NCBI GenBank assembly: GCA_029783825.1
Contig: JAREIK010002463.1
Span: 281,501-345,500, forward strand
Direction: 5' to 3'
Length of the DNA: 64,000 nt
Source: Sapria himalayana
Lineage: Eukaryota > Streptophyta > Magnoliopsida > Malpighiales > Rafflesiaceae
The translations under genes were made by a program, and so were the position numbers. How positions within the stretch are numbered: position 1 is the first letter of the stretch; the number at the start of each line of letters is the position of its first letter. Below are positions 12,200 through 23,490 of this stretch, piece after piece. The notes below the pieces were generated by a model, which saw only the letters and a program-made list of their open reading frames with translations, did not search any database and was not told the origin of the DNA.

Positions 12200-12570
12200 A
12201 TATACCATAAATCATTATTAATCACAACCAAGTCTTAACCCAATACTTGTGGTCAATAATATGGATCGTGTTTTATCCAAGCAACTATGTTAAAAATAAT
12301 ATTTACAATAAACCATTTATTTGATAATTACTTATTTTAATTTCTTCTCAAATCTTTATAAATCTACCTCGAGTACTTTCCCCTCTATCCACTCTAATAG
12401 TCTCATACTTTCTAACCAGTACACTAAAATATTTGTGTTATATGTGACCAAATACCTTTTATGTTTCTCTTTTATCTTATCGTATATATAAATTATTTAT
12501 ATGTTTTTCTAGTATCTTAATTTCTAATTTTATCATTTTTAGTCTTTCCACACATCTAACGTGGCAAAAA
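12200..12570 (-). pseudogene. 3' end fragment of an RTE LINE
   Basis: It matches the complement of about 32,215-32,580 (U4), including GTTTTATCCAAGCAACTA-type and ATCTTAATTTCTAATTTTAT tracts. It also shares CTTTCTAACCAGTACACTA with U1. It is the continuation of the left arm and is cut at about 12,570-12,600 by the Athila-like relic. Confidence 0.75.
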
Positions 12571-12599
12571 AAAAGTCAAATTCCCTTGACAAATGAGGG

Positions 12600-15475
12600 A
12601 GGTGGTAGTTATTTAACAATCTTTACCTTTTATTTATCTACCTCAATCCCTATAGCTGAAATCCAATGCCCTAGAACAATTTTGTTCTTTACTATGAAAT
12701 GATATTTTTTTACAATTGAGTAAGATATATATTTTGTTTCTTTATATCTTTGTAATATTACATATAGGTTGTCAAGGAAATCAAAAAATAAAATACCCTC
12801 TACCCAAGAAGTCATCTATAAATACTTGTATTATCTTTTCAACCATGTTAGAAAATATTACAATCAAGCACATTTGAAAGGTGTAAGGTGTATTAACTAA
12901 CCCAAATGATATCTTATGAAAGGAAAATGTGCCATAAGGATAAGTGAATACTATTTTGTCTTGATATTCTAATGTAATGGAAATCTTATTGTAGTTGGGG
13001 TAATGGTTAAGAAACAATAATATTCATGAATTGATAATCTATTCATCATTTGAACAATAAATGACATTGCCAAATGATCCTTACAAGTGGTATTTTTCAA
13101 CTTTTGAAAATTGATACATATCCTTCTTTTGGTGATTGTTTATAGGCACTTAATTCATCTCTCTTTCATTTTTTATCAATATCATCCATCCCTTTTTGGT
13201 TACAACATATACATGGCTCTCCAATGAGCTACCAGAAAAAAAAAATAATTCATGCATCCAACCATTTCAACACCTCTTTCCTCACAACCTTCTTCATAAT
13301 TGGATTTAATCATATATGAGCTTCAACTGATGGTTTGTGGTGGTCTTCTATCAAAATTTGATGCATGCAAAAAAAATGATCTAATAGCCTTAATATCAGC
13401 TAGAGCCCATTCCACAATTAGTTCGGTAATTATTTCTCATTAAGTATAAATGGTTGCTTAATTGATGAAATTTAACTTTTTATCACTTTCACTCAAATTC
13501 TCAAAATACTCTCCTATTTGTGTTGAAGGAGTCCATCTAACACTTAATTTCTTACTTCTTTATTTTTTATCTTTTCATCTCCATGAAAGTCAAAAATTAG
13601 TCTAGTTTCTAATGAGCTAGTGTGTCTCTATTAGCTAAACACTATTGCCTCAACCACATTTATCCAAAAGTACTTTTACAAGGATATTTTATAGCACTGA
13701 TTACATCAAATGCTATTTATTCCACTTGTATGCTTTGTTTTCATTCTCCATTTTGGTCCTAAATTAGGGCTTACCCATGACTAGAAATGGTATTCCTACT
13801 AAGATGTGAATATTTATGTCATTTATAATATGTAATATGCCAAGATTAGCTAGGAAGATGATCTTTTCCTCTTTAACTAATACATCTTTGATTTCACCTA
13901 GGGTGTTTGAGTGACATATCTACTAGTTGAAGTGTGACTATATTTGGTTTTGCTTTGCCCAAACCTTAATTTTTGAAAATGGAAAGAGATATTATGTTAG
14001 TACTAGCTCTTTATTTTCTATTCCCCATTTTGTGATGGCTCTTCAAGTGTCTCCCACTTCTCATTATAATGGATTTACAATGTTCTTTACTTTCTAATTT
14101 TTGATTGATTTCAGATGTAATAGGAAGATTACATTGTTGTCTCTCTATAAGAATTAGTTTTATTTACCCCATTTTGACTTCCAAATTTCTTTTTTCTGCC
14201 CCTTGATTTCAGAAATATATTCTTGTTTTATTCTTTAATTGGGAGTGAGCATCGACACCTATGTTCATGCATTGAAAAATTAACTATAGGAGTTGGCTAC
14301 TTGAGATACAATCTCTTCCAAATTTGTTTTCTTCTTGGGTGGGGACTAGCATTTTTTTTGTGAAGGAGCTACGTAGTTATTTTTCTCCAAAAAATTTGGC
14401 TGGTTTATCCATCATGAGTTATATGTTTTGGAATACAAGTTGAGTTATTGTTGTTATTGTTATTGTGGATACCTCCCCACAAATCATGTTTGTTTAGTAG
14501 ACAATTCCTTATATAGATTTCCAACTTGACATTCATTGCTATGATTTGAACCACCACAAAAAAATATCATAACTTTTGGAGTTTGAATTGAAAGTGGTGG
14601 AAAATTAAAGTTTTGCAATTACTTGTATGGCTAATTGAGTAATTATATCCTCCTAGACATTCAAATTATTTACCCCCGCTACATTGTTGAAACGAAACCA
14701 TTCACTTAGATGCCCATAGCTATTGTTTGTCATGTCTTTCAATGTCTTATAGGCTTGTTGGCCATTGATAACTATTTCTAAGTAAACATTTTTGTAGTTT
14801 TTGTTTTGTTGAAACATTTTTTGCAAGAAATATTTGCACTAAATAATCTCAAACTTATAATAGAGTCAACACACATGGGGTTCAACCAATTTTTGGTTTA
14901 GTCTCTCCAAGAGAATGGGAATAATGTAGTCTTATAGTTTTATTTGTGACCCTATTATACTTAATGGTATCACATACCTTCAAGTAGTTGGCCATGTGAA
15001 TGTAGGTTTCTTTATCAGGAAATCATGTAAATTATATACTATGGAATAGGTGTAGCTCTATATAGTGATCACCTTCCACTCAATATAGTTGGTTTGGATA
15101 GCTGGCCTTGTAATCATGGGTTGAATGCCAATTAGTGCTAAGGGACAATCCCTTTGTACCATGGGTGAGTTTTGTATTTGAGGAGGTGTAGGTGGCCAGG
15201 AACATTTCTCTTTTACTTCTACTTGTTTCTCCATTGTTGTTTGTAGTTGACAAGTAGTTTCTCACTTTTTTTATCAAAATTTTTTAAGGGTTTGCTCTAA
15301 CTCAAGGTAGAATGGTAGATGAGTACCACTACTACTTTGCATGCAATTTAATCACTATCCTAAAAGTGAGATAAAATAGTAGAAATATGAATATAAAAAA
15401 TTCAAAGTAAGATTAAGCTATTTAGTATCAATACCACATAAAGGAGCCATATCCCCGATAATGGTACAAAAAACT
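12600..15475 (-). pseudogene. Athila-like Ty3-gypsy gag-pol relic
   Basis: Read on the minus strand from 15,475 down. Gag at about 15,060-14,650 includes CDTIKYNRVTNKTIRL and VINGQQAYKTLKDMTNNSYG. Near 14,570-14,370 there is a knuckle-like CGGSNHSNEC followed by NLYSKTYNSxWINQPNF, a signature I know from Athila-lineage Gag. Protease at about 13,990-13,750 includes VTLQLVDMSLKHPR and IKDVLVKEEKIIFLA. RT at about 13,220-12,630 contains YPYGTFSFHKISFGLVNTPY, VFIDD and VLGHWISAIGIEVDK. Stops and frameshifts are everywhere. RNase H, integrase and the 3' LTR are missing, so the 3' half is lost near 12,600. The tRNA-Asp-like site at 15,452 supports the lineage. Confidence 0.88.
15452..15470 (-). promoter_or_regulatory. 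Primer-binding site of the Athila-like relic (tRNA-Asp type)
   Basis: The minus strand reads TTTGTACCATTATCGGGGA, a mutated form of TGGCGCCGTTGCCGGGGA used by Athila elements. The changes are mostly C to T or G to A, as expected from decay of methylated DNA. Confidence 0.65.
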
Positions 15476-15539
15476 TGTTGGTTGATATACATGCTTTAAA
15501 ATAAAATGCAAACTAATTACGAAACTACTATTTGATGCA

Positions 15540-16085
15540 TAAAATTATGAGTAAAGATAACTCTCTGAATTAATATTTTTTAATTTAGATAAAATTAATG
15601 AAATATAACTTTAAGATAAATATTTCTCTTATTCAAATGGTAGGTTGGTAAATCATTAATCCAAAACTATTAAAAAATATTGGGACTATATTTTTTTAAA
15701 ATTGTAAACTCAATCAAGATTGAAATTTCTTGATTTTAACAAGTAAAGTTTTAATTAAATAGAATCCAACCTAGAAACTTTAAATAAAAAAAACTAATAA
15801 ATCAATTTTGAATTTAACTGCATAAGTCCACAAATTTAAAGTTTAATTATCCAATAATAATTTAAAATATCTCAAAAATATAAAATATACATTATGAAAA
15901 AAATTTCAAGATACATTATTAATACAAAGAATATATACTAAAAACTTCTTCACTCATATTAAATTCCACAAGACATACCATGCCTTAAAATTCTGTTTTG
16001 AATTAAATTATTTTTCTAGAATATAAACCTTTAAAATTTAAAAATTCATAACAATAATGTAAACTGGAAAGAATGCTCTAGAAAT

Positions 16086-16120
<35 letters not shown>

Positions 16121-16160
16121 AGGTTAATTATTTAGTTCGTTGGCTTTAGTTGTAAGGATT
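15540..16160 (-). repeat. LTR-like AT-rich repeat, copy 1
   Basis: It resembles 21,480-21,895 in the same orientation. Shared tracts include a line like TTAATCCAAAACYATTAAAAA, TACTAAAAAC and a line like TTTAGGTTAAWTAATTWA at the right edge. It lies next to the Athila primer-binding site and also at the 3' end of copia relic C2, so either element could own it. A 29-bp (TA) run lies at 16,089-16,117. Confidence 0.5.
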
Positions 16161-16238
16161 TAGTAGTTTTAGTTTATCCAATTATTGGATAGTGAAGGAT
16201 AATTTAGCTAGTAATTTTCTTCCTTTAAAATAAAATTT

Positions 16239-16325
16239 CAATAGTACAACAATGGAAAAATAGTAGCACAACAACGGCGAAATAGTAGCACAACAACAAC
16301 AAAATAGTAGCACAACAGAAGCATA
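16239..16325 (+). repeat. 22-bp minisatellite, about 4 copies
   Basis: Units of the type AATAGTAGCACAACAACGGC plus two bases, repeated near 16,239, 16,260, 16,282 and 16,304. It sits between the truncated RNase H of copia C2 and the LTR-like repeat. Confidence 0.85.
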
Positions 16326-16339
16326 GCTAGATAATCTAT

Positions 16340-16870
16340 CTAGTTGTAACGTTCCTTATAGATTCCTCAAGAAACTTTCTATAGCAACCTAGTGATATAT
16401 ACTTGGGTTTGAAAGAAAATGACAAACAATACTCACAATGTGTTCTTTATCCAATCTAGTACATACTATAGTGTAAATAAGATAACAGACTACTAAGGCA
16501 TAAGAAATAAGACTCATATTTTTCTTTTCCTCTTCATTTTTAGGATAGTGCTTGGTACTCAACTTAAATTACTTGGCCAAGAAAGTTAAGTTCTCCGCTT
16601 AGTATATTTCATAAAAATTCTATCAACAACTCAACCAATATAATGTTCTTGACATAAGTTGATATGCCTTGAAGGCTATTCCAAAATGGTACTAATCCCT
16701 TAAATCTACTTGACTAGGCCTAATTCTTTTATAGAAAAAACTTTTTCCAACTTCCCCTTAATTTTGTCAATCTATACTTTATTAGGTTAATAATTAGTAT
16801 GTCATCAATATAATATAAAAATATAAGCTAGACATCATCCAACTAATGACTGACAAATACATAATAGTCA
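16340..16870 (-). pseudogene. Copia relic C2: RT C-terminus and start of RNase H
   Basis: Minus strand. It carries a YVDD-like LYYIDDILI segment (near 16,800) and a frame like NMSLISYALVVCYLIYTIVC, matching the plant copia motif around SAVGSLMYAMVCTRPD, followed by EHIVSIVCHFLSNPS. RNase H stops soon after, so the 3' end is deleted. It is separated from the integrase part by the GC-rich segment at 16,880-17,290. Confidence 0.75.
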
Positions 16871-16879
16871 CAAGAGTTA

Positions 16880-17290
16880 TATTAAAAATAATGAGGTGTT
16901 GTCGAGCCTTGTGCCAGGCCGGGCACTACCTGATTGCCTGGCTTGAATACACGTTCTAATGGCATGGTCGAGTATCATGCCCTAGAACTTGGGCTGAGTA
17001 TCAGGCACGGTCCGATTGGACCGCGTCCAACCCACCTACACCCATTTTAAAAAAAAATTTATTAAAAATTTCTTTACTCATGACCCCGACTCATCACATT
17101 GCTTAGCCCACTCACCCGAGGCCGAGGTCCTATCCCAAATTAGAAGGCTTGATTTTGAACCTTCTAAAACTAATGGTTTGACCTGGCACAAACTTGCCAT
17201 GGCCTAGCATGAACCAGCCCAAAGCCAACATACTCAAGCTAGTCGAGCCATGCGGGGCCAGCCTTTTTGAAGTTGTATCAGCACGACATG
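16880..17290. mobile_element. GC-rich insertion of unknown type inside copia C2
   Basis: About 410 bp with far more G+C than anything nearby, rich in GGCC, CCGGGC, GGCACGG and ATGGC words, for example GTGCCAGGCCGGGCACTACC. It contains a chance ORF (17,016-17,207) with no recognisable product. I see no clear terminal inverted repeats. It may be a small non-autonomous element or a captured fragment. Confidence 0.45.
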
Positions 17291-17539
17291 GCATACTTGG
17301 CACCTTTTGTTGATGTGGACTAGATGATTTTTTGAGATCAAATTAAGATGTATCATTAATAACAACTAGGTTCAACCCAATTATAGCTAAAATATGGTCT
17401 GTGACCTCAATAGGCGTCATATCATGACATTAGAATAATCAAATAAATTTAGTGGCTCGGAATTATTAGGTGTATGCTATATTTCTCCATCTTGATATGA
17501 CTAAACTTTGCAAAAAATTTCTATTGGATCTATACAAAT

Positions 17540-17780
17540 AGAAATCTCTATGGGTTCACTCTCCTTTGAGATTATCTAATTATAGTTTATTAATTAATCT
17601 TGCAGAAAAATCATGTCTCTACCTTGAACAAGCTTCTTAGCAATCAAGTCTCATAGTCCATGCCCAAACTATTTATGATCATTACAATTAAGATACAAAA
17701 AGTGCAATATCATTAAATTTTGATCATTTATCTTTTGAGATGTGAATAAAGGCTTTGCAACTAAATATTCTCAAGTATCT
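17540..17780 (-). pseudogene. Copia relic C2: integrase C-terminal part
   Basis: The minus strand reads LRIFSCKAFIHISKDK, matching the copia LKVFGCRAFVHIPKDERSKLD segment, and then FGHGLxDLIAKKLVQGRDMIF, matching the GYRLYDPVGKKLVRSRDVVF segment. Its N-terminal continuation is displaced to 19,390-19,900 by the block at 17,781-19,097. Confidence 0.8.
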
Positions 17781-19097
17781 TAAAGTTTTGTATTTATGAA
17801 CTATTTATATTTCTATTTTATTTTCATATTTATTATTTTTGATGAGAATATTTATTCCAAGTAAAATTGATTTTTTTTTCTAAGTTTGTCACGTGTCTGA
17901 CATATTATTTCAAAAGTATGTATGGAGGTGATTGTTTCGTTTGTTTCAACATTTACTTGATAGAATATCCTTCTTTTGATAATTAAATTCATCTAATGTA
18001 GATTTGAGTGAGTTTTGTTTAGCTTTGTTTTATTTTTTTCGAGTCTTTATATTTTTCAATTTTATTCTTGTTTACATATTTATTTCAACAATCATCACCT
18101 AAATTTTCAAATTATTTTAATAACATTTTCAATTGGTTTTATTGCTGGTTCATCTAGATGATATACTTGTTTGTTCTCATTGGATATTTTAGATAATAGT
18201 GTTCAAATCTAGCCTTCAATAATATGATGTCATTTTTAACTCCTAGCTATGATTTTCCACTTAAATCCTCGAAAATGATGCCAAAAGCTTCATAGATTTT
18301 TTGTAACTCAAGAAGATTTTTGTGGCTGGTGAAGGAAGAGAGTAATAAGCTCGAGGCTATTCTGAAGTTATAAGACTAGCAATGGATGTTGGTGCCTTCA
18401 GAAGAACTTTCGATAGCTTATCGGTAACATGATACTTTCATAAGATGAGTTGCCCCAAGTTATCAATCATAATATTTTGTGCTTAACGAATATAATTCAA
18501 TTTAATTGGGGACTCTCTTCCAAAACAAATATTGGTTGTTTCTCATGTAAAAATTCCTCAAAAGGCCATGGATGAATGCCCCTGCCATTTCTTGGAAAGA
18601 ATTCACTACTTCAGTGACAGTAGATGCTTTTTGACCAATAGCTACATAAACTCATATTACATTTTGTTCTTATTGATTGATAATCAATCTATTGCTACTA
18701 TTTTTTTATCTATTTGTTAGTGATAAGAAATTCTCATTGATCACATCCTATAGATATAAGGAGCATCAAATCAATAACAATAAACACCATATGAAGAGAC
18801 TCATATGCAGAATATCATGTTATAACACCCATAGTTAGATCTAATTAAGTTATATTCAAAGTAGATATTTCACCTCTACCATCAATAGGTTTAACTAGGA
18901 CACATATAAAATGACCCAAATAGGTCTCATCTCATAGGTATTTTAGAAATTCTTTCTAATTATTTTACATAACTTCTTTGTAGTATCAACAAGTCATCAC
19001 CCATTAATACAATATCAATATTATTAGATTTAAAATTCAGAGCAATTCCTATTGTACCTTCTTCAAATATTATTAATTCACTTGACCTTTTTCATCA
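17781..19097 (-). mobile_element. Dispersed block carrying a plastid atpA fragment, copy 1
   Basis: This block is repeated at 24,163-25,300 in the same orientation. On the plus strand the shared parts run AAAGTTTTGTATTTA, ATCTAATGTAGATTTGAGTG, TTAAATCCTCGAAAATG, CTCGAGGCTA and then atpA sequence. About 800 bp (17,781-18,575) is not plastid DNA that I recognise; the rest is atpA. It interrupts the integrase of copia C2 between its core and C-terminal parts. No clear terminal repeats are visible. The nature of the carrier is unknown. Confidence 0.65.
18575..19097 (-). pseudogene. atpA: Nuclear copy of part of plastid atpA (ATP synthase CF1 alpha)
   Basis: The minus strand reads [20 protein letters not shown], then [19 protein letters not shown] after frameshifts, and [20 protein letters not shown]. 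Plastid alpha subunits have [20 protein letters not shown] and [20 protein letters not shown], and the mitochondrial atp1 wording differs (RSTVAQ). The P-loop region GDRQTGKT is present at DNA level (near 18,700-18,730) but mutated. The piece covers roughly the central nucleotide-binding region, about residues 50-220 of some 507, with stops and frameshifts. In the plastid, this subunit is part of the catalytic head of the photosynthetic ATP synthase; here it is a dead nuclear transfer (NUPT). Confidence 0.85.
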
Positions 19098-19389
19098 ACT
19101 CAACATTGTTCTTATCAATGGCAATTTACAAGTGGGAAATCAGCCTAAACAATCTCATCAAACAAATGAAAACTAATAAAAGCATAAAAGAAGGCACACT
19201 CTTACATGATCATTGTACTATCCGAGGGAGGAAGGAGAGGTGCCTTTTTAGATTTGGCAAGGCTAGTGCCATATGGCGATGAGCATCAATCTTTTTTAGT
19301 CATAATATAGACTATTGACTAAGGCATTTCATTAGGTTGGGAACTAATAGCGATAGAAAAACATAATTCATAAAAAAAAAATTTTAAAG
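19098..19389. other. Unassigned stretch between the atpA copy and the C2 integrase core
   Basis: It includes a 76-residue chance ORF (19,052-19,282, plus). I cannot place it in copia or atpA. It may belong to the inserted block or be decayed integrase. Confidence 0.4.
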
Positions 19390-20480
19390 GTACTAAAGGC
19401 ACTGACAAGCTACCTAATAATTACATCAAAGTTATATGTATTGCTTCTCCCCAAAATTGTTTCGAAGATTAACATGAGGAAGCATGCAACTAACTCTTTC
19501 TTCAATAACTTGAATCATAATCTAAGCCATATCATTTAATTATGACGTTTTGACGGACAAATTTTCATGTCTAATTATAGGGATACACAGTTGGTCTCAA
19601 ATTGAATTATGTATTCTTTTCTATTGTCAAAGTCTAAAAAAATCAGTTTCCTACATATCTCTCTCTCAACCCTTGTATGAAAATCATTAAAATTAACAAG
19701 TATCTGATTTTTTATTTTTAGTGTAAATGCCCACATATTTCTAGAATATTTGTCAATGGATATGAGAAAGTAAATGACTTCACTATTTAATTCATTAGTA
19801 TATATAAAATAGATTTTATTAATAAAATCGAGAATGTTTAATCTCCTCAAAAGTGAAACTTAGAAAAGAGTAAAAAAGTGTTCTATGTTTTTTACCAGCA
19901 AAATAATATGCACACTCATCAAGAGAGGATCAATAGTAAAATTGAAAGATATTCCTTTTAGCTAGTAGTTGAAAGCCCTACTCAATCACATTGCCAAGTT
20001 TGTCATTCTAAATAAATATTGCTCATTTTATGAAATATATTTACTTGTTCTCTAGATACTCTTGTATAAGTTTCATACAATGTTCTTTCCTTCTTACCTC
20101 TCATAATATTTAATGATCTATTGGTAGGATTTCATTAACCATCACTAAAATGACTCGTCTATCCATGTGATCCAACAACTCTATAGACATCTGGTTCACT
20201 CAAATGTTCGATACATATTAGACACCTTTCTATTTAGTTGATATCCATTCTGTATATGTTAATAAATGTCTCATATGCCCAATATATATGATATCCCACT
20301 ATTTCTCATATTTACTATGACACAATCACTAGGTGTAAATGCAACAAATAAGTTAAAATATAGGGTGATGTGAAATGAAACTCCTAAATAGATAAGCAGT
20401 CACCCTCTTAAGATACTAGATTAGTGGGGTTGCCATTGCCAACTCACATTAATTCACATATTAAAGTGATGTTAGCCTCT
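19390..20480 (-). pseudogene. Copia relic C2: pre-integrase and integrase core
   Basis: On the minus strand, 19,850-19,575 encodes YFLISIDKYSRNMWAFTLK and later RKEYIIQFETNCVS. These match the copia integrase core, around the D of the FIDDYSR-type motif and GGEY-FxxFC. Downstream near 19,460 is ERVSCMLPHVNLRNNF, matching the VRCMLSxAxLPKxFWGEA segment. Upstream near 19,900-19,980 is the HHCLAGK-type zinc-finger end. The part from 20,000 to 20,480 is very decayed and fits the protease/pre-integrase interval. Stops are frequent. Confidence 0.8.
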
Positions 20481-20499
20481 CTCGAGTGTATTTTTTTTT

Positions 20500-21010
20500 G
20501 TATGCTCTAGTTATAGTTTTTTTTTGCAAGAATAACAATTATTTTCACATGTACCTTTTTCTTACTTTGATAATACTTGATTATTTTTATATTTTGTGAT
20601 TGGCTTCTAGAAGAATGTAGTCTTCCATCACTTTGCGTGGGCTTATCATGTTTCATAGTAAAAAGTAAACCATGAGATTCTCTCATTTTTTTCCTCCTTA
20701 CTTCTTTATAAAATAGGTTTTCCAAATTATATGCATTGATATAATACCTCTTGGTAGTGTATGCCCAAAAAAACTGCAAAGTTATCCTAACTAATTGGAA
20801 GTGTGCTCAGTAGTAGGAAAGAAAGCAACTTATCTTTGAAGAGCATCTTCATATATGCAAGTTGGATCTATAGCCTTTAAAAAAGATTAATGTGTGCCCA
20901 TATCAGACTTTCTTTTTTTAACTTTAAATTAAACAAACATCTAATGTTTAACATTTTAATTGTTAATGTGTTCTTTTGAACCATAAACTCAAGTTTCTAC
21001 CACTACTTGT
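20500..21010 (-). pseudogene. Copia relic C2: gag with decayed CCHC knuckle
   Basis: The minus strand shows AHINLFxRLxIQLA and LLSTLPISxDNF, the conserved copia Gag segment before the knuckle. A frame at 20,779-20,507 follows with SHGLLFTMKHDKPTQSDGR, SRSQSQNIKIIKYYQSKKKV and HVKIIVILAKKNYN, where an intact knuckle would have CxxCxxxGHxxxxC. All the cysteines are lost. Confidence 0.75.
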
Positions 21011-21479
21011 TTGTTCTTATTTTTTTATAAACATATTGATAAATATCATTGCCTATCTATTCCTAAATGATGGATTCACCCTAAAGTACATGTCTTCATA
21101 TTCTTATTCACACAATTTTTAGGATTTAAATTTTAATTCACATGGTCATATAACTATTTAACTAAAAGATAGTTACGCTTTCTATTTTTCCAAATAGAAT
21201 AGTTATTTTTAGTTAACTATATTGTCATAGAGTAGTCCTTGATGATAGCAAAGTCAACAACAAGATCAACCACATGTAAACTACACAAACATTATATCCT
21301 AAATAGCATTTGGTTTCACTATGCTAATATCAAAATAATTTGATACTATTTTGATGATATTAAACATAAAAAATAATGCATCTGTATCACTGAACAAGCT
21401 CCTCAATAAAAGTTGGGATACTAATTTTGGGTAATATTGAGAATCAAGGCTCTTATATTAATTGTTAGGAATACAAGTC
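21011..21479. other. Gene-free stretch upstream of copia C2 gag
   Basis: No coding signal beyond scraps that may be N-terminal gag. On the minus strand the line ATTAGTATCCCAACTT (near 21,425) could be a decayed primer-binding region, but this is weak. Confidence 0.35.
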
Positions 21480-21895
21480 GGTATGTGGTTAATCCAAAAC
21501 CATTAAAAATTTCAGAAATAATTTTTTTTTTGCCTATACCAAAACTTTTAAATTTAAATATTCAAGTTGAGATTAAATTTTCTATTTTTTAAAATGTCAA
21601 GTTTTTATAAAATAAAATTCATTCCATATATTTACTTTAATTAAAACTTTTAAAATTCCAATTTTTAATTTTATTTTATACAAACCTATATGAATAACAT
21701 GTACTAAAAACGTATTAATATGTGCTAACATTCATAAAATATTAAATACTCAAAATTATATTTTGAATTAATATCAATTTTTTAAGAATATAAAATTCTA
21801 AATATTATAAAATTAGAATAATAACATTAAAATAAAATTTTTAGGATTGCTCTGAGATATTTTTTTTTAGGTTAAATAATTAATTCATCAATTTT
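21480..21895 (-). repeat. LTR-like AT-rich repeat, copy 2
   Basis: It matches 15,540-16,160 in the same orientation. The two flank copia C2, about 5.3 kb apart, which fits 5' and 3' LTRs of that element. The termini are not clear. Confidence 0.5.
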
Positions 21896-21939
21896 TTTAA
21901 CACATAATTTTATTATCACAAGAACACACAATTTACAAA

Positions 21940-23010
21940 AGACTAAAAGAGTGACTAATTTAGGCCAACCCACCAAATCCAATGCATCATTTGGTTCTAT
22001 GCTCAGAATATACATAAAACTACAAAAAAGAATCGGCCACCAAAAGGGTATCGCTACTGTAAGAATTCAAAAGCTTAAAAAATTAGTTTTTCTTTAGTCT
22101 CCTCCATCTTGTCGGCATCCTATTCACTCTTTGACTTCATGATACAGTCATCCACCTTGTTAATGTTTTTGAAGATATCTCCAAAACATTATTGTTCTAG
22201 GATTTGAGGCCATGCTTAAGTTGAAATAGTTTATGCGCCCATTTCTTCAATCCTACCTTGTTGGTGGGGTAATTCCAATTTATTTTTACAAACTTGTGAA
22301 AATCTATGTGTTTCACCTACATGTGTTGAAATCTAAATGTCGTCTTCCTCCGAATCATATTATTACTCCACTCGATAAGGAGTGGGGAATGATTTGACAT
22401 GGCTCTGTTCAAGTGGCGAACTCTCTTGTGATGAAATCTATGATTCCATTTGTTATTAATTAGGACTCTATCAAGGAGAGCCCAAATATTTTTGCCAGTC
22501 CATGTAAACTGGGATCCTTCAAATCCCACATCCACCAGTCCTCTATCCAACATACACTCATTAAAATTCTCCATGGATCTCAGTTTTGGGGGTCTTCCTT
22601 TTACTTTCTCATAGTAATTGGAGACCACGTTGAAGTCTCCTGCTATCAGCCAAGGTAGGAAAGAGGCCTATGAAAAGTTGCATAGATGTCCCCACAACTC
22701 TCTTCTCACGGGGATGTTGCATCTGGCATATATGAGGTGACCCTAAAAGCATGCTTCTAAAACTCATTCCTCACTCCTATGTGTATAGCCTGTAGCTCAT
22801 CATGAAGAATCTTTATTTTCATCTCTTCGTTCTAGAAAATCCAAATTTTATAGTTTGGATTGTTCCATGTAGAAGTGAAATTTTGTTTAATCTTAAATTA
22901 TTTTCAATCAATCTATGTTAAGGAATGGCTCGATAGTTGCCAATGTTGACATCCTCGAGGGTCCATAATTATTGGGAGTAATCTATACCTCCGAGTTAAT
23001 CCCACATATT
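21940..23010 (-). pseudogene. L1-type LINE relic: endonuclease domain and linker
   Basis: Minus strand. Near 22,740-22,630 it shows YARCNIPVRRELWGHL and PWLIAGDFNVV, the APE-type endonuclease core (GDFN motif). It continues in an open frame, 22,628-22,317, with LRSMENFNECMLDRGLVDVG, FTWTGKNIWALLDRVL and RAMSNHSPLL, where the SDHxPL catalytic histidine motif reads SNHSPL. Then FRFQHMWVKHIDF, NYPTNKVGLKKWAHKLFQLK and SWNNNVL-like sequence lead into the linker before RT. The RT itself is absent; sequence ends near 21,940. The 103-residue open frame is the longest plausible protein-derived frame in this part. Confidence 0.85.
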
Positions 23011-23249
23011 GTCACCTCCATATCTAGTCCTTCCACGTGTTGTTTGGAAAGAGTTTCATTCCCCCTAGTATGCTGGAATCTCCACCCCTCGACTACAGTC
23101 CTAGAGGAATATTTGTATAGAAATTGATAATCATTTCAATGGAATTTATAGGCAAAGATGAATATTCATATAGAAATTCATCAAATTTTCATAGTAATAC
23201 TATAATTTCATAGATTCAATACTGGTGTGAGATAAGAAAAAGATAGGAG

Positions 23250-23490
23250 GTTAACATTCGAGGACTGAAGTACTAGGATTTAGAACTATATTCACTAGAG
23301 ATCTCGAGTTCAAATTCTAGGGGATGAGACATGTGGAGCATGCATAAAACCTTAGGCCATAACGAGCAAGGAAAACAATATTGATATTTTTAGTGGGTGC
23401 ACGGCAATCGGTTAACACTCAGGGACCACCTAGGGGCTAAGTTCGAGCAGGGCCAGCTATTTGTTACACTAGTGATGACTAATGTGTTGT
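23250..23490 (+). repeat. Dispersed repeat family A, copy 3
   Basis: It carries CTAGGATTTAGAACT, GAGTTCAAATTCTAGGGG, GGTTAACACTCAGGGACCAC and a line like GCAGGGCCAGCTATTTGTTAC. It resembles the copies at 515 and 39,110. Confidence 0.6.

Larger units (their letters stand above)
1..12570 (+). repeat. Left arm of a large imperfect inverted repeat
   Basis: Read forward, this stretch matches the reverse complement of 32,215-39,681 in the same order. The match starts at the window edge (GTGTTAATATTAGT at 3, against its complement near 39,667-39,680). It runs through GGTGTGTAGCATAG (near 100), AAGGAAGAGTTCCTAA (1,206), two RTE relics, the microsatellites near 5,000, GGGTGGGTCTAGGG (8,140), GAAAACCTATAC (8,462) and, after a copia insertion at 8,474-12,037, AAATATATAAACTTATACAT (near 12,145) to about 12,570. 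Identity looks like 75-85% with many indels. The arm probably continues left of the window. Confidence 0.85.

Noticed and set aside
18575..19097. Mitochondrial atp1 as the source of the ATP synthase fragment
   Set aside because: [11 protein letters not shown] and [10 protein letters not shown] follow the plastid atpA wording, while mitochondrial atp1 has GQKRSTVAQLV and a different N-terminal part.
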